Below are positions 50,314 through 59,016 of a DNA stretch of 64,000 nt, piece by piece. Where the stretch lies: positions 62,001 through 126,000 of the forward strand of contig JBFMFO010000004.1 of assembly GCA_040754095.1 (NCBI GenBank). Reading direction: 5' to 3'. The notes under the pieces were generated by a model. The model ran no database searches, was not told the DNA's origin, and saw nothing but the letters and a program-made list of their open reading frames with translations. Position numbers and translations under genes: made by a program. Within the stretch, counting starts at the first letter, position 1, and the number at the start of each line of letters is the position of its first letter. Origin of the DNA: QYQD01 sp040754095. Its GTDB lineage: Bacteria > Desulfobacterota > QYQD01.

Positions 50314-50710
50314 GCTTGCCACCTCCCCTGCCTATGCGTTTGGATAAGAAATCAAAGACGGCTCCGAAGCCGGCAGCCGCACTTCTAACGTATGTGGTTG
50401 TGGAGGTCACCCCTTCTCTGATAAGGCGGGAGACCATGGCCATTGCCTCGCTCATGTCTTTTATGACGGCAAAAAGGTCATTGGTCTGGTTAAGCTTTTG
50501 ATCTACATTTTCCGATAGTTGCGAGATCTTCTGCGAGGCATTACTTAAGTCCGTAATGAGTGGCGCCAGGTCTCTCTGTATATTATCAAGAAAGTTTTCC
50601 AGGGCTGCGGCCATGCGCCTGGCTTGCCGGAATATCAGTACAAAAAAAACGGTCCATATAGTGATTACCAGGGTCAGGATTCCTAAGATGATGGCGGTAG
50701 TGTCGATCAC
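50303..50710 (-). CDS. DUF948 domain protein
   Basis: 135 residues. Single N-terminal membrane helix (IILGILTLVITIWTVFFVLI), then an amphipathic helix with LENFLDNIQRDLAPLITDLS and NASQKISQLSENVDQKLNQ, typical DUF948 (related to HAMP/MCP-like coil). Stop overlaps the YtxH start. Function unknown, likely membrane-associated scaffold. Confidence 0.85.
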   Translation of the reverse strand: MIDTTAIILGILTLVITIWTVFFVLIFRQARRMAAALENFLDNIQRDLAPLITDLSNASQKISQLSENVDQKLNQTNDLFAVIKDMSEAMAMVSRLIREGVTSTTTYVRSAAAGFGAVFDFLSKRIGRGGGKHGE

Positions 50711-50820
50711 GAGACGATCTCCAACTTTACGAATTTATTATATTCTATGCGTATTCTCTATCCAAAGCAAGCAAAAAGAAAAAAACTACAGGCTGATACG
50801 AAGACCCCGCAGTAATAAGT

Positions 50821-51477
50821 TTAGCGGTCGTGATCGTGGTGGTCGCAAGGCGGTTTTGTTTCAGCCAGCCTTTGTTTAATCCAGGTGAGGACCTTGCCAA
50901 ATTCCTGCTTAAGTTCGGCCAGGGCCTTGCCCCGGTGGCTTACCGCATTTTTCTCTTCGATAGACATCTCGGCAAAGGTCTTTTTCAGGGGCGGGTAATA
51001 GAATACGGGGTCGTAGCCAAAACCGTTTTTCCCGGAGGGGGTTTCGGCAATAAGGCCATCACAGCGACCTTCATAGGTAAGGGCCGGTCCGGAAGGTACG
51101 GCTACGGAGATGACGGAGACAAAATAAGCGGCCCGGTTTGTTTTGCCTTCCATTTCTTTTAAAAGTTTGTCGATATTTTCTTTATCCGTGGCATGTTCGC
51201 CGGCATAGCGGGCGGAATACACACCCGGAGCCCCATCCAGGACCTCGGTTACAAGCCCGGAATCTTCCGCGACCACCGGAATACCCAGCACCTTGGCCGT
51301 AAAGGAGGCTTTCTTATAGGCATTGTCATCAAATGTCTCGCCGTCTTCTTCCGCCTGAGGGATGGAACCGACATCATTCAGGCTTTTTATTTCTACCGGG
51401 AAGTCCCTGAACATCTCCCGAAATTCAGCGACCTTCCCTTTGTTGCGCGTAGCCAAAACCATCAATATCTTTCCCAT
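50821..51477 (-). CDS. rdgB: XTP/dITP diphosphatase (RdgB/HAM1)
   Basis: 218 residues. LATRNKGKVAEFREMF near 8-23, VVAEDSGLVTEVLDGAPGVY, SARYAGEHA, GFGYDPVFYYPPLKKTFAEM and SHRGKALAEL, all signature parts. Hydrolyses non-canonical purine NTPs (XTP, ITP) to keep them out of DNA and RNA. C-terminal HHDHDR tail is unusual but harmless. Confidence 0.95.
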   Translation of the reverse strand: MGKILMVLATRNKGKVAEFREMFRDFPVEIKSLNDVGSIPQAEEDGETFDDNAYKKASFTAKVLGIPVVAEDSGLVTEVLDGAPGVYSARYAGEHATDKENIDKLLKEMEGKTNRAAYFVSVISVAVPSGPALTYEGRCDGLIAETPSGKNGFGYDPVFYYPPLKKTFAEMSIEEKNAVSHRGKALAELKQEFGKVLTWIKQRLAETKPPCDHHDHDR

Positions 51478-51698
51478 GATATCAGTCTCCGTTCAGAAAA
51501 TGCAGTTTATGAAGGTATGCTTAAATTACAATCTTGAACTTAAGTAGTAAAGGGAAATGTGGTGAGCCGGATATGTGGCCGGATAGATTGTTTGCTTTTT
51601 GGACAAGTTTTATAAGGCTTTTCTTGCCATAAGATTATCCTCTGTGCTATCCTTCCCCATAAAGACCTTATCGAGAGTAATAGGCGCTTGATACCTAA

Positions 51699-54128
51699 AT
51701 GAAAAAAAGCCCCTCTAGGCGTTTCATCTGTATACACGGGCATTTTTATCAGCCGCCCAGGGAGGCCCCGTGGCTGGAAGCCGTTGAAATTCAAGATTCC
51801 GCCTTTCCCTATCACGATTGGAATGAACGCGTTAATGCTGAAAGCTACGCATCCAACAGCCGATCCAGGATGCTTGATAGCGAGGGCTACATAATAAATA
51901 TTGTCAATAATTACGAGTTCATAAGCTTCAATTTTGGGCCCACCCTCCTTTCCTGGATGTCTGAGTATGCCCCGGAGACCCTGCGATGGATAATAGAAGG
52001 TGATCGTCTTAGCTGTGAGAGGCACGGCGGACATGGGAATGCCGTAGCCCAGGTTTATAATCATCTCATCATGCCGCTGGCCGGCGATAGAGATAAGGAG
52101 ACGCAGGTTAAATGGGGCATAGCTGATTTCCGATACCGCTTTGGCCGCCGGCCGGAAGGGATGTGGCTGGCGGAAACGGCTGTGGATACCGCGACGCTGG
52201 AGGCACTGGCTGCTGAAGGCGTCCGTTTCACCATACTGGCTCCGCGGCAGGCCAAGCAATGCCGGCCACTTGGTAAAAAGATGTGGACCGCGGTGGATGG
52301 TAATATCGATACCCGGGTTCCTTATTTTTGCCGTTTGCCCTCAGGAAAGGAGATTGCTATTTTCTTTTACCATGCCGCTATTGCTCACTCCGTGGCCTTT
52401 GAAGGTTTATTGAATAACGGCGACAATTTCTATGATCGGTTTCTCTCTGCCTTTGACTGGAAAGAGGATAACGTCCAGTTGGTCCATGTCGCTACAGATG
52501 GTGAGTCATACGGTCATCACCATCGCTTCGGCGATATGGCCCTGGCCTATGCCTTGAACCAGATCCATAAGGATCCCCGTGTAGAAATAATCAATTATGC
52601 CGGTTTCCTTGAGCAGTATCCACCACAATGGGAGGTTAAACTCCATGAGAATTCCTCATGGAGTTGTATCCACGGTATCGAACGCTGGCGGGCGGACTGT
52701 GGCTGTAATGCCGGGCATCCGGGATGGCACCAAAAATGGAGAGAGCCGCTTCGCCAGGCGCTGGATAGCCTTAAGGAGAAACTTGACCGCCTTTTTGAGT
52801 CCAGGGGCGCGGAGTATTTTAGTGACCCTTGGGTCGCACGTAATGCCTATATTAATATTATCCTGGACCGCAGCCCAGAATCCATAAACAGATTTTTCAA
52901 GGAGCAGGGCAGGGGGGTGATGAGTCGGGAATCCAGGGTGAGCGCCCTCAAATTACTTGAAATGCAGCGCCACAGCCTGCTCATGTTTACCAGTTGCGGC
53001 TGGTTTTTCGATGAAATAAGCGGCCTGGAGGCGACACAGATTCTCAAGTATGCCTGTCGCGCCATCCAGTTGGCGCGTGCTTTCGGGGAGGACCTGGAAG
53101 GTGAGTTCGTTACGTCTCTGGAAAAGGCCCCGAGTAATGTCCGGGAATACAGTAACGGCAGGGGTGTTTGGGAGGAAATAGTAAAACCGGCCATGATAGA
53201 TATGGAAAGGGTTCTGGCGCACTATGCCGTAAGTTCTCTTTATCATGAGCGCATCGATCAAGACAGGATTTACTGTTTTGACATAACCTGTCATGATATA
53301 CAGGTAGATTCAAGCGGTTCGTCCGACCTGGCCGTAGGCAGGCTTTCAGCCTCTTCCCGATTAACCCTGGAAGAAGAAAATATGACCTATGCTGTTCTCC
53401 ATTTCGGCGGACTTGATTTTCACTGCGTCCTCCGTCCATTCCGGTCACCTGAGGAATATGAGGAATTAAGAAGGCAACTTTTCAAAAACTTTAGGGACGG
53501 TTCTCCAGGGGACGTTTACGCTGTTATGATTAAAGAGTTTCCGGAGAGAGCCGCCTATCGATTGAAGGACATCTTTGTCGAGGAACGGCGCAGGCTGATC
53601 GAGATAGCCCTGAAGCCTCGTCTTGAAGAGTATAATGAGATTTTCGAAAGGCTGGCCAGGCAGGATGAAGGCACGATTCGCTCATTGGCAGGCTTATCTT
53701 ACCCTATCCCCAGGCAGATGCTGGTGGCCATCTCCAATGGCCTTGACCGGCAGCTGGTACGGGCAGCACAAACACTACCTTCGGCCGGGGCCTTCCAGGA
53801 GATAAGCGCCCTATGGGAGTATGGCCGGAGTTGGAACTATCAGCCGTATCGGGAAAGGCTTAACAGGATATTAACCCTGAAATTAGAAGAAGTTTTAGAA
53901 AAAATCAGGCAGATGGATCCCCAAATAGTATTGGCGTCGGCGCATGAGGTTCTGGAGGCGGCCAGGATGTTCAATATTTCATTAGATCTCTGGCGGTCAC
54001 AGAATCTTTTCCTGGATTTTTGTTCTGAATGCGCAAGCCCTGAGCCTGCCTTCCGAAAAAGTTTTGAAGATTTTGCCCTAAGGATAGGATTGTCTAAAGA
54101 AATATTGAAATGGCCGGATTGGGCGTGA
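51699..54128 (+). CDS. GH57-type glycoside hydrolase with DUF3536 domain
   Basis: 809 residues. CIHGHFYQPPREAPWLEAVE at the N-terminus is the GH57 family start; GRRPEGMWLAETAVDTATL (about 145-163) has the catalytic nucleophile Glu, and VATDGESYGHHHRFGDMAL (around 264-282) the acid Asp. Residues ~290-800 form the DUF3536 region, helical with long charged segments. These proteins act on alpha-glucans (amylase, branching or amylopullulanase-like), usually in the cytoplasm; no signal peptide here. Suggests glycogen storage. Stand-alone gene. Confidence 0.9.
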   Translation: MKKSPSRRFICIHGHFYQPPREAPWLEAVEIQDSAFPYHDWNERVNAESYASNSRSRMLDSEGYIINIVNNYEFISFNFGPTLLSWMSEYAPETLRWIIEGDRLSCERHGGHGNAVAQVYNHLIMPLAGDRDKETQVKWGIADFRYRFGRRPEGMWLAETAVDTATLEALAAEGVRFTILAPRQAKQCRPLGKKMWTAVDGNIDTRVPYFCRLPSGKEIAIFFYHAAIAHSVAFEGLLNNGDNFYDRFLSAFDWKEDNVQLVHVATDGESYGHHHRFGDMALAYALNQIHKDPRVEIINYAGFLEQYPPQWEVKLHENSSWSCIHGIERWRADCGCNAGHPGWHQKWREPLRQALDSLKEKLDRLFESRGAEYFSDPWVARNAYINIILDRSPESINRFFKEQGRGVMSRESRVSALKLLEMQRHSLLMFTSCGWFFDEISGLEATQILKYACRAIQLARAFGEDLEGEFVTSLEKAPSNVREYSNGRGVWEEIVKPAMIDMERVLAHYAVSSLYHERIDQDRIYCFDITCHDIQVDSSGSSDLAVGRLSASSRLTLEEENMTYAVLHFGGLDFHCVLRPFRSPEEYEELRRQLFKNFRDGSPGDVYAVMIKEFPERAAYRLKDIFVEERRRLIEIALKPRLEEYNEIFERLARQDEGTIRSLAGLSYPIPRQMLVAISNGLDRQLVRAAQTLPSAGAFQEISALWEYGRSWNYQPYRERLNRILTLKLEEVLEKIRQMDPQIVLASAHEVLEAARMFNISLDLWRSQNLFLDFCSECASPEPAFRKSFEDFALRIGLSKEILKWPDWA

Positions 54129-54446
54129 AAATTCCGGATGAGCTGTCAGCGGTTCGGTCAGTTTAACATGTTGTTTGCCTTGGTTTTTCCTGATCCGTCT
54201 GGGCAGCATCGCTTAAAGCATGAAGTTCGCTTCGGCGGATCCCCGACATGAAAACCGGACATTTCTAACTTGGCTTGACAATGGCCTATTTTTTACTTGC
54301 GTAATATATAATTCGTGTTAAGCTACAAAACTTTATATAATTTTATTCCTTTACAAGCCGGCAGACAGTGATTAACATTTAATGAAACAAAACAAATAAA
54401 TAATCTGCCGGCTACAGGCCGACCTGAGGCCGGATATTTTATTTCA
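54129..54446. other. Spacer upstream of the sigma-factor gene with R1 fragment
   Basis: 54130-54250 is a decayed R1 copy (AAAATTCCGGATGAGCTGTC). TTGACA at 54275 is a possible -35 box, but the best -10 (TAATAT at 54302) is 21 bases away. No gene. Confidence 0.4.
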
Positions 54447-55817
54447 ATGGATTTAGCAATCGGTGAGCCGTACGTGCATATGAATAAACTGGACAAAGTA
54501 AGATTACTGAAAGCTGTCGGTAAAAAAGAGCAGATTACGTATGAGGATCTGAACGAACTGCTGCCTTCAGACGTCAACGATCCCCACGAGATCGAAGAGA
54601 TTTTCGAATTTTTGAGCAAGAACGATATCGAGGTGGTTGAAGAAGCCTCTGCAATAGATGAGATCGATTCTGCCGAAGCCGAATGGCCGAAGGGCAGGGA
54701 TAAGGAACAGGTGGAAGAAGTGGTGGAAGCCGCCGAACTTGTTGAAAAGGAGACAGAGGAGTTTGAAGAACCGTTTGAGGTGACGACCACCTACTTGCGG
54801 GAGATGGGGCGTTTCCCTTTGCTTACACCTGGAAGAGAGGAGGAACTGAGCCGCATTATTCAGTCGGGTTACGAAATGCTTCTCCAGGTAGTGCTCAAGA
54901 CCCGCGGCAGGGAACCGGAATTAAAGGCCATCCATGAGCGAATCAGCACCTGGAGGGAGCGGGATCCCGCGCTTAAACCTAAAAAACAGCATCTCAATTA
55001 CCTTCTCAAAAATGTCAGAGAATTGGCCGCCCGGTATCCTGAACCAAAAAAAATTAAGAAGTTGTTGGCCGGTGTGACCAAAGAGATTGAAGCCATTGAG
55101 AAAGCCAAGGATGAGATGATCAGGGCTAACCTCCGCCTGGTGGTGAGTATTGCCAAGAAGTATATGTACCAGGGTTTAAATCTTGCCGACCTTATCCAGG
55201 AAGGGAATCTGGGTCTTATGCGGGCAGTTTTCCGGTTTGATTATAGTAAGGGCAATAAATTCAGCACCTACGCCAGTTGGTGGATACGGCAGGCCATAAC
55301 CCGGGCTATCCTGGACAAGACGAGGACTATAAGGCTGCCGGTGCATTTCCTGGAGTTGCGCAGCCAATTTTTTAAGGCTTATTATGCCCTCCTCAAGGAA
55401 TTGGGAAGAGATCCTACGCCTTATGAACTGGCGGAGAGGACTGCGCTTCCCATGGACAAGATTATTTCTATCCTGGAGGCGTCCCGGGAGCCGATTTCAT
55501 TAGAGACTCCGGTAGGCGATGAAGACAGTACGCTGGGAGATTTTATCGAAAATCAAAAATCTTTATCTCCTTATGATACAGTAAAAGAACAGGAACTATC
55601 GGAGAGTGTCAAGAGTATCTTGTGCACCCTCAGCCCTCGTGAGGAGAAGATCATCCGTTTGAGATTTGGGATCGGAGAGGATGCCGAATATACACTTGAA
55701 GAGATTGGGAAGCGGTTTAACGTCTCGCGTGAACGTATAAGACAGATTGAGAAGAAAGCCCTCAACCGGCTGCGTCATTCTACCCGGAGGGAGAAACTGA
55801 GACATTTCCACGACTAG
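54447..55817 (+). CDS. rpoD: RpoD-family sigma-70 factor
   Basis: 456 residues, shorter than typical RpoD (about 600). N-terminal acidic region-1.1-like segment (VRLLKAVGKKEQITYEDLNELL), region 1.2 (TTTYLREMGRFPLLTPGREEEL), a reduced non-conserved region, region 2 (NLRLVVSIAKKYMYQGLNLA, DLIQEGNLGLMRAVFRFDYS, FSTYASWWIRQAITRAI), region 3 diverging after LPVHFLELRSQFF, and region 4 (TLSPREEKIIRLRFGIGED and EEIGKRFNVSRERIRQIE). The region 2.4/3 segment departs from the usual VHMIETINKL, so a second housekeeping-like sigma factor is possible. Directed away from secDF with a shared terminator. Confidence 0.85.
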   Translation: MDLAIGEPYVHMNKLDKVRLLKAVGKKEQITYEDLNELLPSDVNDPHEIEEIFEFLSKNDIEVVEEASAIDEIDSAEAEWPKGRDKEQVEEVVEAAELVEKETEEFEEPFEVTTTYLREMGRFPLLTPGREEELSRIIQSGYEMLLQVVLKTRGREPELKAIHERISTWRERDPALKPKKQHLNYLLKNVRELAARYPEPKKIKKLLAGVTKEIEAIEKAKDEMIRANLRLVVSIAKKYMYQGLNLADLIQEGNLGLMRAVFRFDYSKGNKFSTYASWWIRQAITRAILDKTRTIRLPVHFLELRSQFFKAYYALLKELGRDPTPYELAERTALPMDKIISILEASREPISLETPVGDEDSTLGDFIENQKSLSPYDTVKEQELSESVKSILCTLSPREEKIIRLRFGIGEDAEYTLEEIGKRFNVSRERIRQIEKKALNRLRHSTRREKLRHFHD

Positions 55818-55853
55818 AGATTGACGGCCACTGCGTTGTCTGCCGTGCTCCTA

Positions 55854-55898
55854 TGAAGGCCGGCCATCCCTTATATGGATGGCCGGCCTTCATTTTTA
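55854..55898. terminator. Bidirectional terminator between sigma factor and secDF
   Basis: TGAAGGCCGGCCATCC and GGATGGCCGGCCTTCA form a perfect 16-bp stem with a 7-base loop, followed by T-run on the plus strand and with an A-run expected on the minus. Serves both convergent genes. Confidence 0.85.
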
Positions 55899-58499
55899 CT
55901 TGTCTTTGAGCGCTTTGCCTTTCGCAGATGCGCCCAGGCGCGCCCCTCGCCAGATATAGACAATAGGGCTGGCTACGAATACCGAGGAGTAAGTGCCCAC
56001 CATAACGCCGATGAGGAGGGCCAGTGCGAAATCACGGATGACTATACCGCCCAGGCTGAGAAGGGCCACCAGTACGATAAAAACGGTGGCGGTAGTAATG
56101 ATCGTTCGCGCCAACACCTCGTTCACGCTGAGATTGATGATATCTGCAAAAGACATCTTGACCTGTTTTGTCATATTTTCACGTATGCGGTCAAAGACGA
56201 CTACTGTGTCAGTCAAGGAATAACCGGCCAGGGTAAGGAGGGCCGTAACGATCAGCAGGGTAATTTCCTTGTCCAGGATATAAAGAATGCCCAGGACGGC
56301 CAGGACATCATGGAACGTGGCTATAGCCGCCGCTACTCCAAACTTGAGGTCAAAGCGTATGGCCAGATAGGCGATGATTCCGGCCAGGGATATGGCAATG
56401 GCAATAAGGGCCTTTCCCCTTAATGCCTTGCTGACGGATGCGCCGATCTCTGCCCGGCTTTCCAGGGTAAATTGTTTCTGCGGCATCTCCCGTGTCAGGA
56501 CGCTGCTGATAGTTTCGGCGACGTTACCCACCACGTTTTCAGATTTTTTTACCCGCACCATGAGGATATTGCCCCCGGTCACCTGTTGAAGCTCACAATC
56601 TTTGAGATTGTTTTTGATAAGGATTTGCCGTACTTCGTTAAGATCGAAAGGCGCCTCGGCCTTGAGCTGCAGCATTGTCCCGCCGGCGAAATCAACCCCT
56701 AGATTGGCCTGCCCCCGCCAGATCTGAATAAAGGCTATCGCTCCCAGAAGCACAAAAATACCGGACAGGATAAACGCATAACGCCGTATGCCGATAAAAT
56801 TAATGCTTGGTTTTCTTAAGAAACTGACAAAATTTAGTTTCTTAAGCAGGCGGTTGAAATTCAGGTAGTCATAGACGATTTTGGTGCCGAATAAGGCCGT
56901 GAAAAGATTGAATATCACGCCTACGCTCAGGGTCACCGCAAAGCCTTTGATCGGCCCGGTGCCGAAGAGAAAGAGGGCAAAGGCCGTGATCAGCGTGGTT
57001 ACATGGGAGTCAATGATCGTCCAGAATGCCTTGTCAAAGCCGCCGTCAATGCCTGCCTTGAGGGGTTTTCCCAGGGCGAATTCTTCACGCATACGCTCGA
57101 ATATAAGGATGTTGGAATCGAGGGCCATCCCAATAGAGAGGATAATGCCGGCGATGCCCGGCAACGTAAGTGTGGCATTAAATAAAGAGAGGGCGGCAAA
57201 AAGAAACAGGATGTTCAACATGAGGGCGAAATTCGCCAGGATACCCGAAAATCGGTAATAGAAGACCATGAAGATCACAACGAGCAGCGTGCCTACGATG
57301 CCCGACATAAACCCTTTTTGAATGGAATCCAGCCCCAGCGACGGACCGACGGTTACGTTTTGAATGATCCTTACCGGGGCCGGCAGCGCTCCGGCCTTGA
57401 GGACTATGGCCAGATCATGGGCCTCTTCCGAGGTGAAAGAACCGGTGATCTGGGCACTTCCCCCGGCGATCCTTTCCCGGATTACCGGCGCCGAACGGGC
57501 TACCCCGTCCAGGATGATGGCCAGTCGTTTGTTTACATTGGCGCCGGTTATTTCTTCAAAGATACGGGCTCCGCGGTCATTCAGCTCTAAGGCCACGTAG
57601 GGTTCGTTATAATCTCCTCCAATCCTGACCTGGGCATTTTTGATAGCATCACCGGTCATCATGGTCTTGCTCCAGACAAGGAGAGGTATCTTTTCTACGG
57701 TGCCGGTTTCCTTGCGCTCCCGTTTTTCCAGATAAACCTCTCTGTCTGCGGGGATAAACGGCCGCAGTGCATTGTTAATATCCGCCGGGCTGAACCCCTC
57801 CCTTAGCCGGCCCGAACGCATGGCCTCATCCATCAGCCGGTTGAGATCCAATTGCGTCTGGTCGTCAACCAGCCTGAATTCCAGAAGCGCGGTTTGACCG
57901 ATCAAGGACAAGGCCCTCTGGGGGTCTTTGACCCCCGGCAGTTGCACCACTATTTCGTCTTCACCCTGACGGACTATGATCGGTTCAGCTACACCGAACT
58001 GGTCGATACGGTTGCGTATGATCTCCAGGCTGCGATCCACGGCGTTGTCGCTAATGTCTTTGAGGACGGCATTCTTGAGACCCAATGTCAACCGGGGGAA
58101 TGCCCCGTCGATACTTGAGGAGACTATTCCCAGATCCGGGAATTCATCCGATATTATTTTTCTGGCCTGGGTTTCTGCTTCCTTATTAGGCAGGGAAAAA
58201 ATGACTTGATGCGGATTATTGCTTTGCAGCTGTATGGCCGTAATCTCTCTTTTCTGAAGTACTTCCTTAAGGTCGCGTGCCGAGAATTCGAGGGTGTTAT
58301 TAATAGCCTGCTCAACATCCACGCGGAGTATGAGGTGCATACCACCCTGAAGATCCAGACCGAGTTTGAATCCTTCACTACCCAGGTATTTTTTCCACCA
58401 GGAGGGGAGATTCTTATTAAAAGACGGGAGCGTAAAAAATACAGCTAACAGGATGAGTAAGAAGAAAAAGATGAATTTATTGCGCAGTCCTTTTGGCAT
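55896..58499 (-). CDS. secDF: SecDF, fused protein-export membrane protein
   Basis: 867 residues from MPKGLRNKFIFFFLLILLAV; the ORF extends to 58562 but that stretch lies inside tRNA-Leu. SecD part: GLDLQGGMHLILRVDVEQAI (D1 motif), QFGVAEPIIVRQGEDEIVVQLPG, and the D5/D6 helices (MSGIVGTLLVVIFMVFYY). After residue ~580 SecF: LGVDFAGGTMLQLKAEAPFD, and IAISLAGIIAYLAIRFDLKF, VATFHDVLAVLGILY. Together with SecYEG it uses the proton-motive force to pull exported proteins. Fusion is found in some Gram-positives and in several deltaproteobacterial lines. Confidence 0.94.
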   Translation of the reverse strand: MPKGLRNKFIFFFLLILLAVFFTLPSFNKNLPSWWKKYLGSEGFKLGLDLQGGMHLILRVDVEQAINNTLEFSARDLKEVLQKREITAIQLQSNNPHQVIFSLPNKEAETQARKIISDEFPDLGIVSSSIDGAFPRLTLGLKNAVLKDISDNAVDRSLEIIRNRIDQFGVAEPIIVRQGEDEIVVQLPGVKDPQRALSLIGQTALLEFRLVDDQTQLDLNRLMDEAMRSGRLREGFSPADINNALRPFIPADREVYLEKRERKETGTVEKIPLLVWSKTMMTGDAIKNAQVRIGGDYNEPYVALELNDRGARIFEEITGANVNKRLAIILDGVARSAPVIRERIAGGSAQITGSFTSEEAHDLAIVLKAGALPAPVRIIQNVTVGPSLGLDSIQKGFMSGIVGTLLVVIFMVFYYRFSGILANFALMLNILFLFAALSLFNATLTLPGIAGIILSIGMALDSNILIFERMREEFALGKPLKAGIDGGFDKAFWTIIDSHVTTLITAFALFLFGTGPIKGFAVTLSVGVIFNLFTALFGTKIVYDYLNFNRLLKKLNFVSFLRKPSINFIGIRRYAFILSGIFVLLGAIAFIQIWRGQANLGVDFAGGTMLQLKAEAPFDLNEVRQILIKNNLKDCELQQVTGGNILMVRVKKSENVVGNVAETISSVLTREMPQKQFTLESRAEIGASVSKALRGKALIAIAISLAGIIAYLAIRFDLKFGVAAAIATFHDVLAVLGILYILDKEITLLIVTALLTLAGYSLTDTVVVFDRIRENMTKQVKMSFADIINLSVNEVLARTIITTATVFIVLVALLSLGGIVIRDFALALLIGVMVGTYSSVFVASPIVYIWRGARLGASAKGKALKDK

Positions 58500-58524
58500 A
58501 ATGTGCATTCTCCCGGACAAAAAA

Positions 58525-58612
58525 TGGTGCCTGGGGCCGGAATCGAACCGGCACGGTGACAAGCACCGAGGGATTTTAAGTCCCTTGCGTCTACCTATTC
58601 CGCCACCCAGGC
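58525..58612 (-). tRNA. tRNA-Leu (anticodon TAA)
   Basis: 88 bases with encoded CCA. Acceptor stem GCCTGGG/CCCAGGC, D-loop GGCGGAATAGGTAGACGC, anticodon loop CTTAAAA with TAA (forward 576-578 of this kilobase), long variable arm typical of Leu, T-loop GGTTCGATTCC. Located 25 bases upstream of the secDF start on the same strand. Confidence 0.95.
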
Positions 58613-58741
58613 ACTTGAGGTTTGCGTATGTATCTAAGCTATCGCCTTATATTACTTTAGGGCCATTCTGTCAAGTATCTCCGGGCCGTTAGAGCCCCGG
58701 ATTGTGACGTAATGGCCCGGCTAAAAATGGGCAAAAAAGCC

Positions 58742-58770
58742 TTGACAAATTACCTGCTGATAAATAATAT
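58742..58770 (+). promoter_or_regulatory. Sigma-70 promoter of tRNA-Phe
   Basis: TTGACA (58742-58747), 17-base spacer, TAATAT (58765-58770). The tRNA starts 14 bases downstream. Best promoter in the window. Confidence 0.8.
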
Positions 58771-58783
58771 GCGTCCACTTTAT

Positions 58784-58859
58784 GCCGAGATAGCTCAGTC
58801 GGTAGAGCACCGGACTGAAAATCCGGGTGTCCCCAGTTCGATTCTGGGTCTCGGCACCA
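58784..58859 (+). tRNA. tRNA-Phe (anticodon GAA)
   Basis: 76 bases with encoded CCA. Acceptor GCCGAGA/TCTCGGC, D-arm GCTCAGTCGGTAGAGC, anticodon loop CTGAAAA with GAA at 58817-58819, T-arm CCCAGTTCGATTCTGGG. Followed by a strong terminator. Confidence 0.96.
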
Positions 58860-58881
58860 TTACAAAATCTCCTTTTTACGA

Positions 58882-58911
58882 ACGCCCCTGGTTAAGCCAG
58901 GGGCGTTTTTT
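58882..58911 (+). terminator. Intrinsic terminator after tRNA-Phe
   Basis: ACGCCCCTGG, loop TTAAG, CCAGGGGCGT, then TTTTT. Classic rho-independent terminator 23 bases after the tRNA. Confidence 0.93.
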
Positions 58912-59016
58912 ACGTTTGAGGTCATCTAACCCCTTGACAGTAAATTTATGTGATATAGAGTTATGTCCAGTGCTATGTATATAATTAAGGTGTGAGAGTT
59001 CTAGCCGGGGGACAGA

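Noticed and set aside
55875..56423. 182-codon plus-strand ORF
   Set aside because: Antisense to secDF.
58500..58562. Upstream extension of SecDF
   Set aside because: It would read through the tRNA-Leu gene; the Met at 58499 has the expected N-terminus.
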